A DNA stretch of 64,000 nt from Metallyticus violacea. Its lineage: Eukaryota > Arthropoda > Insecta > Mantodea > Metallyticidae. The position numbers and the translations under genes were made by a program. The notes under the pieces are model-generated. The model saw only the letters and a list, made by a program, of their open reading frames with translations. It made no database searches and was not told where the DNA came from. The DNA lies in contig CM060831.1 in the NCBI GenBank assembly GCA_030762175.1, forward strand, positions 31,199,001 through 31,263,000, given 5' to 3'. Shown here in pieces: positions 60,580-64,000 of the stretch (position 1 is the stretch's first letter; every line of letters begins with the position of its first letter).

Positions 60580-61200
60580 CTTGCTGTTTTTCTTAAGTCT
60601 AAGGTGATGAAGACACAAATAAATTTTACAACTAGAGAACTAATCTTTGCTATAGTTTCCTTAGTAAACTACCTGTGTAGAAGAACATTCTCATTGTTCT
60701 AATTGTAGAATTATTTTGTGAAATATTTCTAACATTGTGATAAAATATAAATATGTTTCTTGAATGGTAGGAACAGCTTTTTTTGTGGAACTGATTACTT
60801 GAAAAAAATTGTCGTATAACTTAACCTTCTTCACCCAAGCTTAAGAAGCATGACTTTATGGTTGGTCATTTCTTCATAAAGTCATAATGTGGATAAACAA
60901 TGAAGGATTTATCCATTACAAACCAACAATTTGATAGAACTTCTTGAGAACTTCCACTTTTTAGCAGACGTCGAAAATTCGTTAAACACTTTAATAATCG
61001 TAGTCTTTGTGTCCCTTTAACTTAGGGTTTTTTCACCTTGTTTTGCTGTATTGTCGAGAATGTGATAATAACAAGTTCCAGAAATTAGATTAAAGGCAAT
61101 ACATTTTCCACACATATTACATCCTAGTTCGACTCCGGATATTTTTCTTTTTTCGCGAAATATCCAAAGTAAAATCGGTCTAACGCTACCTTAAATCAGC
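60580..61200. other. AT-rich spacer between the two exon-like stretches
   Basis: No coding or repeat signal found. Confidence 0.4.
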
Positions 61201-61211
61201 TTATATACTTT

Positions 61212-61274
61212 TTTTTTTTTTTTTTTTGAGTAGTGTTTAACGCCCGTTTTTACTACTGAGGCACCACAGGCGGT
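61212..61274 (-). repeat. SINE-B, extremely 5'-truncated, with 11-bp target-site duplication
   Basis: Only the last about 45 bp of the family (AGTAGTGTTTAACGCCCGTT through GGCACCACAGGCGGT on plus) plus a T run remain. TTATATACTTT flanks it at 61201-61211 and 61275-61285. Confidence 0.93.
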
Positions 61275-61285
61275 TTATATACTTT

Positions 61286-61897
61286 AACTGTCATTACTTA
61301 CTATACACGAAATAAACTGGAGTTAGCCTTTGAAGTGAACTGCATATAACTATTGTTTGTCACAGCGTTCTATATGCATTTTCATTTAGTTTGTGCAGAA
61401 CAAATCGAAGTAATTCTTCCCGCTTTAACCGAAAGGAACACCAACAGGAGAAGAGCGAAAAAAGAAAAGAAAAGGTTTGCTGAAAGAATGATTGAGAAAG
61501 TCAAACAAAGCTGAGCACAATGAAATATGTACATAAGGAGCGAAATTTGAACTGGTAAGGTAAGAAAAATAGAAAAGAGAGAGGAAAACATCTACATCCT
61601 TAGTGAGAACTACAATGGCAAAGCTTCCTGGCGTATTTAAAACTCCAGAATTTTTGTCTCGTTAAGGACTTGCACAGAAGTTTCTTTTTTTTTAACGACT
61701 GACTTGGGAATTGACGGCAAAGGATGCGTTTCGTTTTGAGTTCCTAGAATGAGAGACATGGGTGAAAGCATCAAAGAGATTCAATAAGAAGCCAAAACAA
61801 CGGGTATTCGAATACGATATTGTTGATATTTAAACCAGAAAAACTCCTTTATATTTTACGAATTCATTATTTGAAAATGTCATGCAAATAGTCTTAC
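61286..61897. other. Likely intron of the receptor gene
   Basis: Lies 3' of the GTAAGA donor of the receptor exon on the minus strand. No next exon (TM6-TM7) was recognised here or further left. Confidence 0.5.
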
Positions 61898-62133
61898 CTT
61901 TCTTTTGGAGCGGGCCATACGTTGATCTCTGGAGTTCTCGGCTTCTCCGGGAATCTGCTTCCCCCATACTACGATGGCAATCCGTGTGTAGGTGTAGACT
62001 AGCACTACAAGTGGAATCACGTACTGCAGAACCATCAGAGTCATGCTGTAACAGAAAAAAGTAGCGGCGTGTAGCTCGCACGAGCTGAACAACACATCCA
62101 GCCATCCGCACTTTAACATGTCAAATGGCACCG
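61898..62133 (-). CDS. Internal exon of a neuropeptide receptor, RYamide/NPY-type GPCR
   Basis: The exon encodes 78 complete codons. It starts after an AG acceptor (62134-62135, ATGCAG on the minus strand; first two bases complete a split codon) and ends at AAG followed by GTAAGA. Residues 1-25 are extracellular loop 2 with Cys8, Cys18 and Cys27 nearby. Residues 31-56 are TM5 (TLMVLQYVIPLVVLVYTYTR, then IAIVVW) with the conserved Pro. Residues 57-78 start intracellular loop 3: GKQIPGEAENSRDQRMARSK then RK. The W-G-x-x-x-P-G-E-A-E-N-x-R-D block followed by a basic SKRK is, from memory, characteristic of insect RYamide receptors; a neuropeptide F or SIFamide receptor is the main alternative. 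The receptor would couple peptide binding at the plasma membrane to G proteins. No frameshift or stop, so it is probably live. The exons for TM1-4 and TM6-7 are not seen, so the introns must be long. Confidence 0.85.
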
Positions 62134-62451
62134 CTGCATTTTGGTGCTTCAATTGTAACAAGGGTGTAATTTATCATATGTCTTGTATCGTTTCGCCAAC
62201 AAACTTGGGCTGTTGTTATTTATATTTAAATTTGCACAGACTAAAAGAAGGAAGTAAGTTAGTTGTATTATGAAAAAGCAATATCTTATGGGTAAAACTA
62301 CAATTATTAGTACTTCAGTCCATTTCGGTACTCCTGATTGATCAGCTTTCACCCTGTACTTTCTTGTAGAGCAAACACAGTTTTGAAGCTATTTATTACT
62401 AAAATACGATAATTACAAGTAATGTCACAATATATCATACATACTTTAGGA

Positions 62452-62747
62452 AAGTAGGTCCTGCGTGGTGTAGTGGTTACCATACTTGCCTCCTACACCC
62501 AAGAACGCGGGTTCGAACCCGGCCAGATCCGGTGGATTTTTTCGGGCGTAAAAATCCTAAGTATGGCTCCCTTCGGAAGGGAAGTAAAACCGTGGGTTCC
62601 GTGTCGTACATTTATGACACGAAAAAGAACCTCAAGCCTGAAAGAGAGACCTCTGAGCAAAATTTGTCGGAGTTTCACGCCCTGAGTTGAATGGAACGCT
62701 GATGACCTGAGATGTTAAAGAGCGTCCATAAATAAATCAATAAAAAA
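62452..62747 (+). repeat. SINE-A, full-length, with 11-bp target-site duplication
   Basis: Head AAAGTAGGTCCTGCGTGGTG, box B GCGGGTTCGAACCC (intact), body GGGCGTAAAAATCCTAAGTA, 3' end GAGATGTTAAAGAGCGTCCA and tail AATAAATCAATAAAAAA. ATACTTTAGGA occurs at 62441-62451 and 62748-62758. It lies upstream of the receptor exon, so probably in an intron, in antisense orientation to the gene. Confidence 0.96.
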
Positions 62748-62758
62748 ATACTTTAGGA

Positions 62759-63208
62759 GAGGGCTTTCCTCCCCCGGAGTCTTTAAACCGGCACCCAGAA
62801 GAAATATAACAAATAATAAAGATATGTTATGTTCCCAGTATAGGACTGTTCCCAGTTCCGGGGTTGTAAAAATGCAAATATTATTATTCACAGCGTAACG
62901 TAATAAGTAGTATTGTGAGTTATTTATTCTCCCTTGCCTTTTTCCATCCTTTTTGATAAAAGCTTCTTCAGTGATATTTGAATGTTTGAAATATGCATTT
63001 TATGCAATTATTATAACACCAAAAATTGTATTAAAGAATGCAAACTTGCCTGTTGCATGTAATGCAAAACCAACGCGTTAGCTTGAGAATTAACAATTAT
63101 TTGCATCCCGCATGTTGATTTTGCCCCCACCCGGGTAAAGTCTGTGGAAGTATTAATTTATCTAGGAAGCGCAGAATGTTGCATGATATTTACCTGGGCA
63201 GTTTCACG
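62759..63208. other. No gene recognised
   Basis: AT-rich with a short GC-richer patch; no further receptor exon recognised. Confidence 0.4.
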
Positions 63209-63210
63209 AG

Positions 63211-63249
<39 letters not shown>
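63209..63249. repeat. (AAT)n microsatellite
   Basis: About 13 uninterrupted AAT triplets. Confidence 0.95.
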
Positions 63250-63252
<3 letters not shown>

Positions 63253-63529
63253 TACAATCTGTCCAAAGAAACTATACGTTATTATAAACAGTTATAATTT
63301 CGTAACCATGTAAATTAAAAGTATTGTGAGGATGACATTAGAAAGATGGGTTCATACAGCGGAATGTGTAATGGCCGATGGAAACAATAGACGGCACTAT
63401 AAACAACAAATGCGTGTTCGTTGCCACTCTTTGGCTTGTAATTTGTTGGAGCGAAGCATATTGTGTGAATGTTTATATTTCAATTCAGTTTGAATTCTGC
63501 AGCTATTTAGTGAATTAGTGGCGGCCAAA

Positions 63530-63716
63530 ATTGGTGACGTGTGCGAGAGATATTTGTGTTAAGACGTTTGTGCGTGGAGTAAGCCTGCTGTTGAAACATC
63601 CCAAAATCCATCGTACATATTCCTCTGAAGTTTCATCTTACACACTGCAATTAGTGCATAAGTTGAAAGCTAATTACCCTCCAACACAACTTGCTTTCTG
63701 TGAGCATTGCCATTGA
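63530..63716 (+). pseudogene. Possible mariner-like transposase relic
   Basis: A 61-codon open stretch ends SEVSSYTLQLVHKLKANYPP and TQLAFCEHCH. The end resembles the 'L...PYK.QLVH.L.P.....R..FC.W' linker between the DNA-binding and catalytic parts of DUF4817-type and other mariner transposases. The N-terminal side (SLLLKHPKIHRTYS) is not convincing. A short, dead fragment if real. Confidence 0.4.
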
Positions 63717-64000
63717 GCCCATCTTCGTAGATCTGTTGGAACGAGGTTGACGTGAGTGGAAATATCGCCTTAATGTCTGCAGTCTGACACGTGTTGCACT
63801 ATTAAATGCGTGAAATAGACACTAAAATGTTTTGCGTATCTCTTTCAAATGTAAATATGACTACCGAGAGAAAGATTATGAAAATGTTTAAACTAAATAC
63901 CTACTTATTCAGAAATTGTATCTCTGGATCAAACGAAGGTCGATTACCACAATTCTATTTACTCACTAATGCCAACTGAGAAAAATAAAACAGAGATTTA
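63717..64000. other. No gene recognised
   Basis: AT-rich end of the window; nothing supported. Confidence 0.4.

Noticed and set aside
61880..62161. Treating the receptor stretch as a complete 93-residue protein starting at its first Met
   Set aside because: The first 9 residues lie upstream of the likely splice acceptor and the last 4 lie beyond a canonical GTAAGA donor; it is an internal exon.

Overview
The window looks like intergenic and intronic DNA of an insect with a large, AT-rich, transposon-filled genome. The arguments are a receptor exon typed as an insect RYamide-like neuropeptide receptor, tRNA-derived SINEs, Tc1/mariner and hAT relics, LINE relics, long microsatellites and no bacterial-style gene packing. 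A hemimetabolous, large-genome insect (for example a cockroach or termite relative) is my inference; the species cannot be read from the sequence.

Host coding sequence is very sparse. The one clear host exon is at 61898-62133 on the minus strand: extracellular loop 2, TM5 and the start of intracellular loop 3 of a neuropeptide Y-type GPCR, bounded by an AG acceptor and a GTAAGA donor. A second exon-like open stretch, 60319-60576 on the same strand, ends in a stop codon and is unassigned. No start codon, promoter or complete gene was found.

Region by region. 1-10.8 kb: mostly unannotated AT-rich DNA with a CCAAT/CRE/E-box repeat copy (335-545), a dispersed unknown repeat (700-870), an old SINE-B and a GC-rich block. 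10.6-17.8 kb: an AT palindrome, a protein relic with an SDEQGERFHQDI motif, SINE-A and SINE-C copies, and a mariner remnant with both ends. 21-33 kb: a LINE graveyard (four reverse-transcriptase relics), a Myb/SANT-like relic, a mariner relic and SINE copies with clear target-site duplications. 34-39 kb: a tRNA-Ile-like pseudogene, a SINE-D head, a long CT/GT microsatellite and a hAT transposase relic cut in two by a SINE-A. 41-48 kb: SINE-B, a mariner-like relic, then a 3.4-kb array of a 50-bp satellite flanked by inverted repeats, then another mariner relic. 48-64 kb: more SINEs, two or three mariner-like (DUF4817-type) relics, compound microsatellites, the second CCAAT/CRE/E-box repeat copy, and the receptor exon.

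The most unusual structure is the 50-bp satellite. Its unit aligns without gaps, at about 70% identity, with exactly 50 bp that straddle the 5' end of the tRNA-Ile-like pseudogene 9 kb away. The homology continues through about 100 bp beyond the right edge of the array. So the array seems to have grown from the 5' edge of a dispersed tRNA-like repeat, inside a segment flanked by inverted repeats, and it shows 200-bp (four-unit) higher-order periodicity. Family names used below (SINE-A to SINE-D) are local labels made for this window. Family calls for proteins come from memory of conserved motifs; no search was run.
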